From positions 2,381,501 to 2,445,500 of the forward strand of contig NZ_CP130831.1 of NCBI RefSeq assembly GCF_030549525.1: a stretch of DNA of 64,000 nucleotides, read 5' to 3'. Position numbers and translations under genes: made by a program. The notes under the pieces are model-generated. The model worked only from the letters and a program-made list of their open reading frames with translations, was not told where the DNA came from and searched no databases. This stretch comes from Stenotrophomonas sp. 704A1 (GTDB lineage: Bacteria; Pseudomonadota; Gammaproteobacteria; Xanthomonadales; Xanthomonadaceae). This document shows positions 63,276 through 64,000 of the stretch, in pieces (positions within the stretch are counted from its first letter, which is position 1; the number at the start of each line of letters is the position of its first letter).

Positions 63276-64000
63276 CTAGAAGCTCCAGAAAACCGGCACC
63301 CACTCGAATGCTTCGCCCGATGCCGACACCCGGCCCACGGACGGGAATGGAAGGTGCGTGGCCACCAGCAGTTCGCCGGTATCGGCCAGGTCACTCAGCA
63401 GGCGCATCCGCACCCGCGCCGACTCTTCCGGGTCATGCTCGAAGCCGTTGAACCAGTTCGGCTTCTCGAACCCTACGGCGAATACCGCATCCCCTGCGAA
63501 GGTCAGCGCGTCGCCCTTCGAAGAGAGCCGCACCACGCAGTGGCCGGGGGTGTGCCCGCCGGTCCGGTGCGCAACCACGCCGGGCGCCACTTCGACCGTT
63601 TCATCGAAGGTACGGATGCACTGCCTGTACGTGTTCCAGAACTGGGTGGCCGTGGCCCGCAGTGCATCCGGAAAGCCGTCCGGCATGCTCGTCCGGGAGA
63701 AATCGGGGGACTGCCAGAACGCCACTTCCGCAGCGGCCACATGGATCTGGACATCGGGGCGGAGGCGCTCCTTGACACCGTCCACCAGCAATCCACCAAT
63801 GTGATCCATGTGCATGTGCGTGATGATCACATCGGTGACCGAACCGAGGTCGATTCCGGCCGCATCAAGGCGCCTGATCAGCTGCCCGGCGCGTGGCAGC
63901 TGAAGTTCGGGATCCATGCCCAGGCCTGCATCGATGAGGATGGTCCTGCCGGCACTGCGAACGACCATCACATTGAGTGCCCATTCGAATACATCGTGCG
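63276..64000 (-). CDS. metallo-beta-lactamase-fold hydrolase 2 (5' end outside window)
   Basis: The partial gene covers about 240 residues. The reading frame stays open to the window edge (HDVFEWALNV before the first internal ATG at 63971), so the start lies beyond 64000. Zinc ligands: THMHMDHIGG, GGHTPGHC, FAGDAVFAV and THLPFPS. It is strongly similar to the MBL enzyme at 57252-58169 along its whole visible length, including GFEHDPEESARVRMRLL. The substrate is unknown. Confidence 0.9.
   Translation of the reverse strand, partial: HDVFEWALNVMVVRSAGRTILIDAGLGMDPELQLPRAGQLIRRLDAAGIDLGSVTDVIITHMHMDHIGGLLVDGVKERLRPDVQIHVAAAEVAFWQSPDFSRTSMPDGFPDALRATATQFWNTYRQCIRTFDETVEVAPGVVAHRTGGHTPGHCVVRLSSKGDALTFAGDAVFAVGFEKPNWFNGFEHDPEESARVRMRLLSDLADTGELLVATHLPFPSVGRVSASGEAFEWVPVFWSF

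Noticed and set aside
1-64000. CRISPR arrays, tRNA or rRNA genes, prophage or plasmid modules
   Set aside because: Looked for direct-repeat arrays, tRNA-like cloverleaf sequences, integrases and phage structural genes; none was seen.

Overview
The window is GC-rich, densely coded DNA of the Xanthomonadaceae type, most like Stenotrophomonas. This is inferred from gene content (FecI/FecR/TonB-receptor locus, PaoABC, GH3 sugar locus, many LysR regulators) and was not tested by any search. No rRNA, tRNA, CRISPR array, intact insertion sequence or prophage is visible. Both ends cut through DNA that continues outside; the metallo-beta-lactamase gene at 63276-64000 is partial.

Region 1 (0-13.7 kb) is an accessory signalling region. 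It holds three EAL (cyclic-di-GMP phosphodiesterase-type) genes at 390-1214, 7364-8209 and 12464-13306. The first two are each followed, with an identical 8-nt overlap, by a homologous small winged-helix-like protein. A very large CadC/ToxR-like membrane regulator with a TPR-like periplasmic part (8821-11673) precedes the second cassette. A decayed, frameshifted and truncated paralogue of it (1440-2938) precedes the first. The third EAL protein has lost key catalytic residues. EAL2 and EAL3 share a conserved upstream leader built around a TTGATATCAA palindrome, which in EAL2 is expanded to a perfect 46-bp palindrome. Two gene-poor stretches, a lone transposase-N-terminus-like ORF and tandem intrinsic terminators without an obvious gene suggest rearrangement or a small RNA. 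I regard this region as the most likely home of something undescribed.

Region 2 (13.7-18 kb) holds membrane and TPR proteins, a small protein behind a three-hairpin leader, and an orphan GAF-histidine kinase. Region 3 (18-25 kb) is a beta-glucoside locus. It has an exported GH3 beta-glucosidase broken by one extra base, an intact cytoplasmic GH3 (bglX-like), a LacI-family repressor and an MFS sugar transporter. A shared 14-bp operator lies in front of bglX and between lacI and the transporter gene. Region 4 (25-26.3 kb) is a divergent heavy-metal pair, a CDF exporter and a ZntR/CadR-like MerR, with a classic dyad promoter between them.

Region 5 (26.6-42.7 kb) is metabolic. It carries a PliG-like lysozyme inhibitor and a molybdenum aldehyde oxidase operon paoABC with its XdhC and MocA-type maturation genes. 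It continues with RidA and a three-gene gluconate-dehydrogenase-type complex (Tat lipoprotein subunit, GMC flavoprotein, triheme cytochrome c). A ubiX-ubiD-PPOX decarboxylase operon follows, divergent from a MarR gene across an inverted repeat, and then a fasciclin protein.

Region 6 (43-49.8 kb) has a class II UvrA, an MFS exporter plus alpha/beta hydrolase divergent from a LysR gene, and a hypothetical protein. Region 7 (49.8-56.1 kb) is a FecI sigma/FecR/TonB-receptor operon with a PHP-domain metallohydrolase, followed by a CHAD protein. Region 8 (57-64 kb) contains two paralogous metallo-beta-lactamase-fold hydrolases enclosing an OsmC protein, an SDR, a LysR coupled to a sigma-region-4-only protein, an ECF41-type sigma factor with a matching promoter, and a bestrophin-like membrane protein.
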